A DNA stretch of 64,000 bases, taken from positions 186,001 through 250,000 of the forward strand of contig NZ_QZWF01000003.1 of assembly GCF_004187715.1 (NCBI RefSeq). The letters are read 5' to 3'. The notes beneath the pieces were generated by a model. It worked only from the letters and a program-made list of their open reading frames with translations. It had not been told where the DNA came from and made no database searches. Below are positions 46,683-54,910 of this stretch, piece by piece. The number at the start of each line of letters is the position of its first letter. Position 1 is the first letter of the stretch. The position numbers and the translations under genes were made by a program. The DNA is from Streptomyces sp. F001. Lineage in GTDB: Bacteria; Actinomycetota; Actinomycetes; Streptomycetales; Streptomycetaceae.

Positions 46683-46719
46683 AAACAGCCCCGCCGAAGA
46701 TCATTCGGCGGGGCTGTTT
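46683..46719 (+). terminator. Terminator after tRNA-Phe
   Basis: A 16-bp perfect stem, AAACAGCCCCGCCGAA with TTCGGCGGGGCTGTTT and loop GATCA, runs into a T-rich end. A related hairpin with the same loop follows the other copy of the att repeat at 50448-50476. Confidence 0.9.
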
Positions 46720-46754
46720 TCGTGTCGGTTACGCCAACCGGTACGCCAACGTCC

Positions 46755-47122
46755 TCAGGACAGGGTGTCCCCGAGCTTCCGGAGCGCCTTGCGCTGCTCG
46801 TCCAGCGAGGCATGGGCGTAGACCTTCATGGTCACCCCGATGTCGCTGTGGCCGACGATCTGCCGGACGACGTGGGACGGCACCCCAGGTCCAGCAGGAG
46901 CGACACGGCAGAGTGCCGCAGGTCGTGAAACCTGATCTCCAGGCCCAGCCGTGAGCGGAGCGGGTGCCAACTCCGCCGCAGGTTGTCCGGCTCCAACGAG
47001 GTGCCGATCCGGGACGTGAAGATCAGCCCATTCTCCTTCCACTCCATGCCGGCCGTGGCCCGCTCTTGTGCTTGACCTTCGCGGTGCTCAGCGGGTGTCG
47101 ACCTCGGTGGCCCTGGTCGCAC
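46755..47122 (-). pseudogene. Tyrosine integrase remnant (C-terminal catalytic part)
   Basis: Only the last third of a phage/AICE-type integrase remains. The upper frame (from 47122) reads ERATAGMEWKENGLIFTSRI, then FHDLRHSAVSLLLDLG with the catalytic H-x-L-R. The lower frame continues VPSHVVRQIVGHSDIGVTMK (catalytic His in GHS) and VYAHASLDEQRKALRKLGD, where the Tyr of VYAH is the nucleophile. One G is missing in a G run near 46882, which splits the frame. The N-terminal two-thirds are absent, so the gene is dead whatever the cause of that indel. The 3' end faces attL, as in intact elements. Confidence 0.85.
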
Positions 47123-47149
47123 CTGGTGGACGGAATCGGAAGTCTTCCA

Positions 47150-47446
47150 GTGACGCTCATGGACGACACGCTCATGAGCGTGCTCGAAGACCGCATGGGT
47201 GCTCTGCTTGCCGCGCGCCGTACTAGCCCACTCACCCCCGAAGCCGAAGCGGAGATGTCTGCCATCTCCCAGACCCTGACAAGACCGATGCCCTCACGCT
47301 CACCGTGCTGCGCCCTGATGACCGGCCTCCCCGGCCTTCGGCGGTACCGCACTCGCTTCGTACCACCAGAGTCGGACGAACCGCACCTCCCCTATGACGG
47401 CGATCCTGCGGCCGTGATCGCAGCGCTGGGCGCCGCCCGAGCCTGA
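47150..47446 (+). CDS. Small hypothetical protein inside the element
   Basis: This protein of about 98 residues starts at a GTG (ATG at 47159 is an alternative), with GGAAG upstream. It begins MDDTLMSVLEDRMGALLAAR, continues LTPEAEAEMSAISQTL and ends LPYDGDPAAVIAALGAARA. The mixture of helical and Pro-rich parts resembles no family I know. The middle part is less protein-like and may hide a frame slip. It lies between the integrase remnant and the signalling gene. Confidence 0.45.
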   Translation: MTLMDDTLMSVLEDRMGALLAARRTSPLTPEAEAEMSAISQTLTRPMPSRSPCCALMTGLPGLRRYRTRFVPPESDEPHLPYDGDPAAVIAALGAARA

Positions 47447-47513
47447 CTCTCGCCTCTCAGACAGCAGCCCGTCTGGACCAAGCTGGACGGGCTGCAGTGC
47501 TATCGGAAAGTAG

Positions 47514-49991
47514 TCACTGGGGGCTAGAACCTGCCCAGTCGCTGGGGTCAAGGTCCTTCTCGGCCCAGACGACCTTCCCGCCCGGTGTCGGGCGGGTGCC
47601 CCATCGGCGGGACAGCTGGGAGACCAGGAAGAGGCCGCGGCCTTTCTCATCCATGGCGCGTGCGCTACGCGTACGCGGGAAGCAGACGTCGGTGTCCGAC
47701 ACTTCGACGGTCAGGACCTGGTGCCGGGTCAGACGCAGATCGATCGGGCCGGTGCTGTGGCGGACGGCGTTGGTGACCAGTTCGCTGACGATCAGCTTCG
47801 TGGAGTCCTCGAGACCTTGCAGGCCCCATTCGGCGAGCTGACCGGCTGCCAGGTTCCGGGCGCGGCGGGCAGTGGTGTCGTCGCTGGGCAGGGTCCAGGA
47901 GGCGACCTGGGTCGGGCTGAGCGAGCGGGTGCGGACCAGCAGCAGGCTGGCGTCGTCGCACGCCGCCTGGCCTTGGACGGGTGCCATCGCGCGGGTGCAG
48001 AGCTCCTCCAGGGAGCTACCCGGTTGCGCGAGGGCGGTGCCCAGGCGGTGCATTCCCTCCTCGATGTCGTGGTCGCGGGTCTCGACCAGGCCGTCGGTGT
48101 ACAGGGCGAGGAGGCTTCCCTCGGGCAGTTCCAGCTCCACGGCCTCGAAGGGGACCCCGAGCCCGATGCCGAGGGGGGCTCCGGTGGGAAGGTCGGGGAA
48201 GGTGACCCGGCCCTTCGGGTCGATGATCGCGGGCGGGAGGTGTCCGGCCGTTGCCATGGTGCACTTCCGGGTGACCGGGTCGTAGACGGCATACAGACAG
48301 GTGGCGCCCACCGCCGCGTCGCTCTGGTCCGGATCGTCGCTGTCTCCTTCAGCCACTCGCTGGACCGTGTCATCGAGGTACGCCAGCAGTTCGTCGGGGG
48401 GCAGCTCCAGGCCGGAAAGCGTGTGGACCGCGGCGTGGAGCTTGCCCATCTTCGCGGCGGCGTTGATGCCGTGTCCGACCACATCGCCGACCACAAGGGC
48501 CACCCGGGCGCCGGACAGCGGGATCACGTCGAACCAGTCGCCCCCGACGCCGCGGTCGATGTCGGCGGGCAGGTAACGCGAGACCGCCTCCACCGCCAAG
48601 CCTCCCCTGAGACGGCGCGGGAGCAGACTGCGTTGGAGCGCGAGCGCCGCGGTCTGCTCGCGGCAGTACTGGCGCGCGTTGTCCAACGACACCGCGGCGC
48701 GGCCGACGAGCTCCTCGGCCAGGAGCACATCGTCCTCCTGGAACGGCGTCGGGTTCTCGGTGCGGACGAACATCGCCACGCCCAGCAGGACGCGCCGTAC
48801 GCGGATGGGGACGACCATCGCGGAGTGCATGCCGTTCTCACGGATCTTCTGCGCCCGTTCCGCATCCTTGGCGGTCCACGTGACCGCTGCGGTGTCCAGG
48901 ACCGACTCCAGGTAGGGCCTGTCGGTGCGCAGAACGTCGATGTAGGGCATGTCAGGTGGCATGGGGACCGCCTCACCACGCTCCCACAAAGCCTCCGGCG
49001 CCCCTGGACGGATCGAAGCCAGACCGGCGCGTCGGAGAACGGGGAGGCGCTCGCCCACCGCGCCGACGCGGACCGGGGCCCCCTCGCCGCACAGGACCGA
49101 CTGCTCCAGGTCCACCGTGACGAAGTCGGCGAACAGGGGCACGGCGAGATCGGCCAGTTCCTGGCCGGTCTGCATCACATCCAAGGTCCTGCCCAGGCGC
49201 GTGCCGGCCTCGCTGAGGACGGCGAGGCGCTCGCGCACCCGTCGGCTCTCGGTGACGTCGACGCTGATGGTGCACACCCCCAGCGCCTGACCGTCGGCGC
49301 CTTGGAGACGGGAGAACGAAGCCGCGAACGGGTGCTCCTGGCCCAGACCCGTCGGCAGCCACGTCCGGTACTCGTGGACCTTGGTGCTGCCGCCCCGGAG
49401 CACCTGCCGCATCACCGCCTCGACCGTTTCGGCCTCGACACCGGACCACGCATCGGTGACTCGACTTCCGAGCCGCTGGTCGGCGGAAATGCCGTCGTGG
49501 CCCTCCATCACGTCGTTCACCCAGGTGCAGCGCAACTCCAGGTCACGAACGACGACGCCGATCGGCGCGCAGTCGAGCAGCGACCCCCACACCGATCCGC
49601 TCTCCTCATCCCCCGACGGCACGCCGATGTCGGTCATGGACGCGAGCCACCGCACTGCTCCGTCCTGCCCCTGCACCCTGGAGATCCGCAGGTTGGTGTC
49701 GAGCACGCGGCCGTCACGGTGGCGCACCGCCGAAGCGCCCGACCAGCCGTTCCGGGCACGGCACTGCTCGACGAACACCGACATTGTCGGCGCTTCACCG
49801 AAGGATGGCACCACGAGTGCGGCGGACCGGCCCACCATGTCCCCGGCGCAGTACCCGACAAGCTGTTCGCCGGCCTGCGTCCACGCGACCACCGCCCCCT
49901 GCTCGTCGAGCAGTGCGAACGCCGTATCCGACACTTCGGTCGTGTTTATCGGCTTACCGAACGTGGCCCTGTGAGTGCTGGTCATGGTCAT
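47514..49991 (-). CDS. PAS-PAS-GAF-SpoIIE-HATPase regulator
   Basis: This 825-residue multidomain regulator carries two PAS domains (about 15-130 with FALLDEQGAVVAWTQAGEQL, and about 150-270 with LDCAPIGVVVRDLELRCTWV). A GAF domain follows (about 285-460, HSAMVVPIRVRRVLLGVAMF). The PP2C phosphatase (about 480-690) is intact: VGGDWFDV, LVVGDVVGHGINAA, LYTDGLVETRD, CDDASLLLV. The HATPase_c domain ends the protein (about 700-815, ELVTNAVRHS, KGRGLFLVSQLS). The ATG at 49991 is preceded by GAGGA at ten bases. The open frame runs on antisense to hrpA as far as 54593, but that part is an artefact. It is cargo of the tRNA-Phe element. It probably senses light, redox or small molecules and resets an anti-sigma/anti-anti-sigma switch. 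Confidence 0.92.
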   Translation of the reverse strand: MTMTSTHRATFGKPINTTEVSDTAFALLDEQGAVVAWTQAGEQLVGYCAGDMVGRSAALVVPSFGEAPTMSVFVEQCRARNGWSGASAVRHRDGRVLDTNLRISRVQGQDGAVRWLASMTDIGVPSGDEESGSVWGSLLDCAPIGVVVRDLELRCTWVNDVMEGHDGISADQRLGSRVTDAWSGVEAETVEAVMRQVLRGGSTKVHEYRTWLPTGLGQEHPFAASFSRLQGADGQALGVCTISVDVTESRRVRERLAVLSEAGTRLGRTLDVMQTGQELADLAVPLFADFVTVDLEQSVLCGEGAPVRVGAVGERLPVLRRAGLASIRPGAPEALWERGEAVPMPPDMPYIDVLRTDRPYLESVLDTAAVTWTAKDAERAQKIRENGMHSAMVVPIRVRRVLLGVAMFVRTENPTPFQEDDVLLAEELVGRAAVSLDNARQYCREQTAALALQRSLLPRRLRGGLAVEAVSRYLPADIDRGVGGDWFDVIPLSGARVALVVGDVVGHGINAAAKMGKLHAAVHTLSGLELPPDELLAYLDDTVQRVAEGDSDDPDQSDAAVGATCLYAVYDPVTRKCTMATAGHLPPAIIDPKGRVTFPDLPTGAPLGIGLGVPFEAVELELPEGSLLALYTDGLVETRDHDIEEGMHRLGTALAQPGSSLEELCTRAMAPVQGQAACDDASLLLVRTRSLSPTQVASWTLPSDDTTARRARNLAAGQLAEWGLQGLEDSTKLIVSELVTNAVRHSTGPIDLRLTRHQVLTVEVSDTDVCFPRTRSARAMDEKGRGLFLVSQLSRRWGTRPTPGGKVVWAEKDLDPSDWAGSSPQ

Positions 49992-50382
49992 CAAGCTGCT
50001 GTCCTCGAGTGGCTGGGAGATAGGTGGGCGGGGCGAACCTAGGAGTCGATTTGACCTTTTCGCGCGCTTGACCGAGTAGAAGTCCGTTTCGTGACAGCGC
50101 CGCATCCTCAAAACTCGCGAATGGTGGGGGCGAGGAGTGTGGGGGGCGGCTCGCGCAGGGACATGTGCTGGGACGATTGCAAGCGAGGACCGCCGTCCCG
50201 GCCTGGTGCGTGACCTCGCCGTCAACTCACTGCGTTCGAGCCGGGCGGATGACTGGTCGATCCCCCAACGTCTGCAGCGACTGCAGACCCTGAGCCAGCT
50301 GTACGCCAACAGCAGCGCACAACCACCACCTCTGGATGGCCGCACAAAATGGCGTGACCCTGCGGCGCACGCGGGTGACACG
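49992..50382. other. Element right arm, no clear gene
   Basis: This stretch of 391 bp lies upstream of the signalling gene and before attR. A short plus-strand frame from 50137 (about 83 codons) has no convincing start site or domain. It may be a fragment of a deleted gene. A promoter for the signalling gene is expected in 49992-50100 but no strong boxes are seen. Confidence 0.4.
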
Positions 50383-50427
50383 GCCTGAAAAGCGGAAGGT
50401 CGCCGGTTCGACCCCGGCCCCAGCCAC
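50383..50427 (+). repeat. attR: second copy of the 45-bp tRNA-Phe 3' end
   Basis: It is identical to 46620-46664 but without the 5' half of a tRNA, so it is not a functional tRNA gene. It marks the distal end of the integrated element. Confidence 0.88.
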
Positions 50428-50447
50428 AACCGCCCCGAGGGCAGCAG

Positions 50448-50476
50448 ACCCCCGTCGAGATCATCGGCGGGGGTTT
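50448..50476 (+). terminator. Terminator hairpin after attR
   Basis: ACCCCCGTCGA, loop GATCA, TCGGCGGGGGT, then TTC. One G-T pair breaks perfection. It is similar to the terminator after tRNA-Phe (same loop, same CCCCGCCGA core) and is probably the original chromosomal terminator of tRNA-Phe. Confidence 0.75.
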
Positions 50477-50540
50477 CACGTTGTGGCACCTGCAAAAGCG
50501 TTCGCCATGGATTTCCCCGGGATGAGATCCTGGGTCCCGT

Positions 50541-53500
50541 ATGTCTACGCAGCCTGCCCCCGGCGCTCCCGCCCTCGGCGCCCTCGCCCCCCGCCTCACC
50601 GAGCTCTCGTTGCGCGATGCGCACCGGCTCGGGCGGCGGCTCGAGGGTGCGCGCAAGATCCGCAAGCCGGAGGCCCGTGCCGCCGTCCTCGCCGAGATCG
50701 AGGCGGAGGTCGCCAGGGCCGAGGAGCGGATGGCCGGCCGGCGGGCGCGCGTGCCCGCGGTCACCTACCCGCCCCAGCTGCCCGTCAGCCAGAAGAAGGA
50801 CGAGATCGCCGACGCCATTCGCGACCACCAGGTCGTGATCGTCGCCGGTGAGACCGGGTCCGGCAAGACGACGCAGATCCCGAAGATCTGTCTCGAGCTC
50901 GGGCGTGGTGTCCGCGGCATGATCGGGCACACCCAGCCCCGCCGTATCGCCGCCCGTACCGTCGCCGAGCGGGTGGCCGAGGAGCTGGACACTCCGCTCG
51001 GTGAGACCGTCGGCTGGAAGGTCCGCTTCACCGACCAAGTGAACCCGGACGCCACCTTCGTCAAGCTCATGACGGACGGCATCCTGCTCGCCGAGATCCA
51101 GACCGACCGCGAGCTGCGCGCCTACGACACGATCATCATCGACGAGGCCCACGAGCGGTCCCTCAACATCGACTTCCTGCTCGGATATCTCGCGCAGTTG
51201 CTGCCGAAGCGGCCCGATCTCAAGGTCGTCATCACCTCCGCCACCATCGACCCCGAGCGCTTCTCCCGGCACTTCGGCGACGCGCCGATCGTCGAGGTCA
51301 GCGGCCGTACGTATCCCGTGGAGGTGCGCTACCGGCCCCTCCTCGAAGAGGACGGCGACGACGCCGACCGCGACCAGATCACCGCGATCACCGACGCGGT
51401 CGAGGAGCTCCAGAGGGAGGGCCAGGGCGACATCCTGGTCTTCCTCTCCGGTGAGCGGGAGATCCGGGACACCGCGGACGCCCTCACCAAGAAGCAGTAC
51501 CGCTTCACCGAGATCCTCCCGCTGTACGCCCGCCTGTCCCACGCCGAGCAGCACCGGGTCTTCCAGCCGCACGCCGGCCGCAGGATCGTTCTGGCGACCA
51601 ACGTCGCCGAGACGTCCCTCACCGTCCCGGGCATCAAGTACGTCATCGACCCCGGCTTCGCCCGGATCTCCCGCTACAGCCACCGCACCAAGGTCCAGCG
51701 GCTGCCCATCGAGCCGGTCTCCCAGGCGAGCGCCAACCAGCGCAAGGGCCGCTGCGGCCGTACGTCCGACGGCATCTGCATCCGGCTGTACAGCGAGGAC
51801 GACTTCCTTACGCGGCCGGAGTTCACGGATGCGGAGATCCTCCGTACGAACCTCGCGTCCGTCATCCTCCAGATGACCGCGGCCGGCCTCGGCGACATCG
51901 AGAAGTTCCCGTTCATCGACCCGCCGGACCACCGCAACATCCGCGACGGCGTCCACCTCCTGCAGGAACTGGGCGCGCTCGACCCTGCCCAGAAGGACGC
52001 GCGGGGGCGCCTCACCGACACGGGCCGCAAGCTCGCGCAGCTCCCCGTCGACCCGCGGCTGGCCCGCATGGTGCTGGAGGCCGACAAGAACGGCTGCGTC
52101 CGCGAGGTCATGGTCATAGCCGCCGCGCTGTCCATCCAGGACCCGCGGGAGCGCCCGGCCGACAAGCAGACCCAGGCCGACCAGCAGCATGCCCGCTTCA
52201 AGGACGAGACCAGCGACTTCCTCGCCTACCTCAACCTCTGGCGGTACATCCGCGAGCAGCAGAAGGAGCGCGGCTCGTCCTCCTTCCGCCGGATGTGCAA
52301 GCAGGAGTACCTCAACTTCCTGCGCATCCGCGAATGGCAGGACATCTACACCCAGCTGCGCACGGTCGCCAAGCAGATGGGCATCCACGTCAACGAGGAC
52401 GACGCCCCCACCGACCGCATCCACGTCTCCCTGCTCGCCGGCCTTCTCTCCCACATCGGGATGAAGGACGTGAAGGAGTCCAAGGACAGCAAGGACTCCG
52501 GCGCGCGCAGGGAGCGCAACGAGTACCTCGGCGCCCGTAATGCCAAGTTCGCGATCTTCCCGGGCTCGGCGCTCTTCAAGAAGCCGCCGCGGTTCGTGAT
52601 GTCCGCCGAGCTCGTGGAGACCTCCCGCCTCTGGGCCCGCGTCAACGCCAAGATCGAGCCGGAGTGGGTCGAGCCCCTCGCCGAGCACCTCCTCAAGCGG
52701 ACGTACAGCGAACCGCACTGGGAGAAGGACCAGGCCGCGGTGATGGCGTACGAGAAGGTCACGCTGTACGGCGTCCCGATCGTCGCCCAGCGCAAGGTCA
52801 ACTACGGCCGGATCGAGCCGGAAGTCTCCCGCGAGCTGTTCATCCGCAACGCCCTCGTCGAGGGCGACTGGCGCACGCACCACAAGTTCTACGCCGACAA
52901 CCGCAAACTCCTCACCGAGGTCGAGGAGTTGGAGCACCGCGCCCGCCGCCGGGACATCCTGGTCGACGACGAGACCCTCTTCGACTTCTACGACCAGCGG
53001 ATCCCCGAGCACGTCGTCTCCGGCGCCCACTTCGACTCGTGGTGGAAGCGCAAGCGGCACGAGCAGCCGGACTTCCTGGACTTCGAGCGCGAGATGCTCA
53101 TCCGGGAGTCGGCGGAGGCGGTCACCAAGGCGGACTACCCGGACTCCTGGCGGCAGGGCCCGCTGAAGTTCCGGGTCACGTACCAGTTCGAGCCGGGCGC
53201 GGACGCCGACGGCGTCACCGTCCACATTCCGCTGCAGGTCCTCAACCAGGTCACGGACGAGGGCTTCGACTGGCAGATCCCGGGCCTGCGGGAGGAAGTG
53301 GTCACCGAGCTGATCCGCTCCCTGCCGAAGCCGATCCGCCGCAACTACGTACCGGCGCCGAACTTCGCGAAGCGGTTCCTGGACACGGCGGTGCCCCTCC
53401 AGGAACCCCTCACCACCACCATGGCCCGCGAGCTGAAGCGCATGGTCGGTGTCCCCTTCACGGCGGACGACTTCGACTGGTCGAAGGTCCCCGACCATCT

Positions 53501-54524
53501 GCGCATCACGTTCCGCATCGTCGACGAGCGCCGCCGCAAGCTGGCGGAGGACAAGGACCTTGAGGCGCTGAAGCTCCGGCTGAAGCCGAAGGCCCGCAAG
53601 GCTCTCTCGCAGGCCGCCGCGGCCACGGCCGAGCGTCAGGGCGGCGAGTCCGTCGAGCGCAAGGGCCTGACCGACTGGACGATCGGCACGCTCACCCGCG
53701 TCTTCGAGACCCGCCGGGCCGGCCAGCCCGTGAAGGCGTACCCGGCGCTCGTCGACGACGGCGACACGGTCTCCGTACGCCTCTTCGACACGGAGGCGGA
53801 GCAGGCCGAGGCCATGTGGAAGGGCACGCGCCGCCTGATCCTCCGCAACATCCCGGTGAACCCTGCGAAGTTCGCATCCGAGAAGCTGACGAACGCCCAG
53901 AAGCTCGCCCTCTCCGCCAACCCGCACGGCTCGATCCAGGCCCTGTTCGACGACTGTGCGACGGCCGCGGCCGACAAGCTGATCGCGGACTTCGGCGGGC
54001 CGGCGTGGGACGAGGAGTCGTACCGGAAGCTGTACGACAGGGTGCGTGCCGAGATCGTCGACACGACGGTCCGTACGGTCGGGCAGGTGCAGCAGGTCCT
54101 GGCCGCCTGGCAGGCCTGTGAGCGCCGTCTGAAGGCCGTACGCAGCCCCGCGCTCCTGGCAAACCTCCAGGACGTACGGGGGCAGCTGGACGCCCTTGTG
54201 AAGCCCGGCTTCGTGACGGAGGCGGGGCTGCGGCGCCTGCCGGACCTGATGCGCTACCTGGTCGCCGCGGACCGCCGGCTGCAGCAGATGCCGACGAACG
54301 TCCAGCGGGACACCACGCGCATGGAGAAGGTCAAGGAGATGCAGGACGAGTACGCCTGGCTCCTCGAGCAGATGCCACAGGGGCGCCCGGTCCCGTCCTC
54401 GGTGCTGGACATCCGCTGGATGATCGAGGAACTCCGCGTCAGCTACTTCGCGCACGCCCTCGGCACGGCGTACCCGGTCTCCGACAAGCGCATCGTGAAG
54501 GCGATCGACGCGGCGGTCCCGTAA
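50541..54524 (+). CDS. hrpA: ATP-dependent RNA helicase HrpA
   Basis: This 1327-residue DEAH-box helicase contains motif I GETGSGKTTQIPK, motif II IIIDEAHERSLN, motif III ITSATIDPERF, motif V VLATNVAETSLTVPGI and motif VI QRKGRCGRT. An HA2/OB region and a long C-terminal DUF3418-type domain (about 750-1320) follow, as in E. coli HrpA. Bacterial HrpA remodels mRNA and rescues stalled ribosomes. Length and domain order match the family. The ATG at 50541 begins MSTQPAPGAPALGALAP. It lies just outside the element's right end and before tRNA-Asp and bldC, as in other Streptomyces. Confidence 0.95.
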   Translation: MSTQPAPGAPALGALAPRLTELSLRDAHRLGRRLEGARKIRKPEARAAVLAEIEAEVARAEERMAGRRARVPAVTYPPQLPVSQKKDEIADAIRDHQVVIVAGETGSGKTTQIPKICLELGRGVRGMIGHTQPRRIAARTVAERVAEELDTPLGETVGWKVRFTDQVNPDATFVKLMTDGILLAEIQTDRELRAYDTIIIDEAHERSLNIDFLLGYLAQLLPKRPDLKVVITSATIDPERFSRHFGDAPIVEVSGRTYPVEVRYRPLLEEDGDDADRDQITAITDAVEELQREGQGDILVFLSGEREIRDTADALTKKQYRFTEILPLYARLSHAEQHRVFQPHAGRRIVLATNVAETSLTVPGIKYVIDPGFARISRYSHRTKVQRLPIEPVSQASANQRKGRCGRTSDGICIRLYSEDDFLTRPEFTDAEILRTNLASVILQMTAAGLGDIEKFPFIDPPDHRNIRDGVHLLQELGALDPAQKDARGRLTDTGRKLAQLPVDPRLARMVLEADKNGCVREVMVIAAALSIQDPRERPADKQTQADQQHARFKDETSDFLAYLNLWRYIREQQKERGSSSFRRMCKQEYLNFLRIREWQDIYTQLRTVAKQMGIHVNEDDAPTDRIHVSLLAGLLSHIGMKDVKESKDSKDSGARRERNEYLGARNAKFAIFPGSALFKKPPRFVMSAELVETSRLWARVNAKIEPEWVEPLAEHLLKRTYSEPHWEKDQAAVMAYEKVTLYGVPIVAQRKVNYGRIEPEVSRELFIRNALVEGDWRTHHKFYADNRKLLTEVEELEHRARRRDILVDDETLFDFYDQRIPEHVVSGAHFDSWWKRKRHEQPDFLDFEREMLIRESAEAVTKADYPDSWRQGPLKFRVTYQFEPGADADGVTVHIPLQVLNQVTDEGFDWQIPGLREEVVTELIRSLPKPIRRNYVPAPNFAKRFLDTAVPLQEPLTTTMARELKRMVGVPFTADDFDWSKVPDHLRITFRIVDERRRKLAEDKDLEALKLRLKPKARKALSQAAAATAERQGGESVERKGLTDWTIGTLTRVFETRRAGQPVKAYPALVDDGDTVSVRLFDTEAEQAEAMWKGTRRLILRNIPVNPAKFASEKLTNAQKLALSANPHGSIQALFDDCATAAADKLIADFGGPAWDEESYRKLYDRVRAEIVDTTVRTVGQVQQVLAAWQACERRLKAVRSPALLANLQDVRGQLDALVKPGFVTEAGLRRLPDLMRYLVAADRRLQQMPTNVQRDTTRMEKVKEMQDEYAWLLEQMPQGRPVPSSVLDIRWMIEELRVSYFAHALGTAYPVSDKRIVKAIDAAVP

Positions 54525-54546
54525 CGGAGGAGCCACCCAGGGTGAG

Positions 54547-54576
54547 TTCGACCAGGACCCCGCCCTCCTGTACAGT
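54547..54576 (+). promoter_or_regulatory. Promoter candidate for tRNA-Asp copy 2 (TTCGAC-18-TACAGT)
   Basis: TTCGAC at 54547-54552 and TACAGT at 54571-54576, with an 18-bp spacer, lie about 42 bp before the tRNA. Confidence 0.5.
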
Positions 54577-54617
54577 CTCTTCTCGCAGCGCAACGCAACA
54601 AACGCGCAGCGAAACCT

Positions 54618-54692
54618 GGTCCTGTGGAGCAGTTTGGAGTGCTCGCCACCCTGTCAAGGTGGAGGCCGCGGGTTCAAATCCCGTCAGGACCG
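54618..54692 (+). tRNA. tRNA-Asp (GUC), copy 2
   Basis: It is identical over 75 bases to the tRNA-Asp at 46491-46565. The anticodon arm is CCACCCTGTCAAGGTGG. It is followed by a strong terminator. Confidence 0.96.
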
Positions 54693-54703
54693 CAGCAAAC
54701 GAA

Positions 54704-54736
54704 TGAGGCCCGCATCCGCTCAGGACGCGGGCCTCA
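54704..54736 (+). terminator. Terminator after tRNA-Asp copy 2
   Basis: The stem TGAGGCCCGC...GCGGGCCTCA has a 13-nt loop. A near copy follows the disrupted tRNA at 54841-54873. Confidence 0.8.
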
Positions 54737-54754
54737 CTCATGCCGCCCCACCCC

Positions 54755-54828
54755 TCACCACCCTGCCAAGGTGGAGGCCGCGCCCGCGGCGCAGCCGCAA
54801 TCGGGTACAGCAAATCCCGTCAGGACCG
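54755..54828 (+). pseudogene. Disrupted partial tRNA-Asp copy with 28-bp insertion
   Basis: The sequence TCACCACCCTGCCAAGGTGGAG repeats the anticodon arm of tRNA-Asp (with GCC in place of GTC). After a 28-bp insertion (54783-54810) it resumes with CAAATCCCGTCAGGACCG, the tRNA 3' end. The insertion replaces the GGTT of the T arm. The acceptor 5' strand and D arm are missing. The following CAGCAAACGAA and terminator are also copied, so a 3' half plus terminator was duplicated and then interrupted by a small GC-rich repeat. Confidence 0.8.
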
Positions 54829-54840
54829 CAGCAAACGAAC

Positions 54841-54873
54841 GAGGCCCGCACCCCGCAAGGGACTGCGGGCCTC
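54841..54873 (+). terminator. Duplicated terminator hairpin
   Basis: The stem GAGGCCCGCA...TGCGGGCCTC has a 13-nt loop and is a near copy of the hairpin at 54704-54736. It follows the disrupted tRNA-Asp. Confidence 0.75.
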
Positions 54874-54910
54874 ACTCATGCCCCGGCGCACGCATCCGGC
54901 GCCGGTCGGC

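Larger units (their letters stand above)
46620..50427. mobile_element. Relic of a tRNA-Phe-specific integrative element (about 3.8 kb)
   Basis: A perfect 45-bp direct repeat marks the ends: 46620-46664 (within tRNA-Phe and one base beyond) and 50383-50427 (a free-standing tRNA 3' end). Next to the left end lies a tyrosine integrase remnant, in the usual place and orientation. Inside are a small orphan gene and a large SpoIIE-type signalling gene. No excisionase, replication or transfer genes remain. Integration into tRNA-Phe is known for actinomycete elements such as pSE211 and pMEA100. The structure is a deletion derivative of such an element. Confidence 0.85.

Noticed and set aside
49992..54593. 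A minus-strand frame that extends the signalling gene at 47514 to 2359 codons, antisense to hrpA
   Set aside because: The upper part is the mirror of hrpA codons, low in complexity (Leu/Val/Gly/Asp/Arg), without domains. GC-rich DNA leaves such frames open. The real gene starts at 49991.
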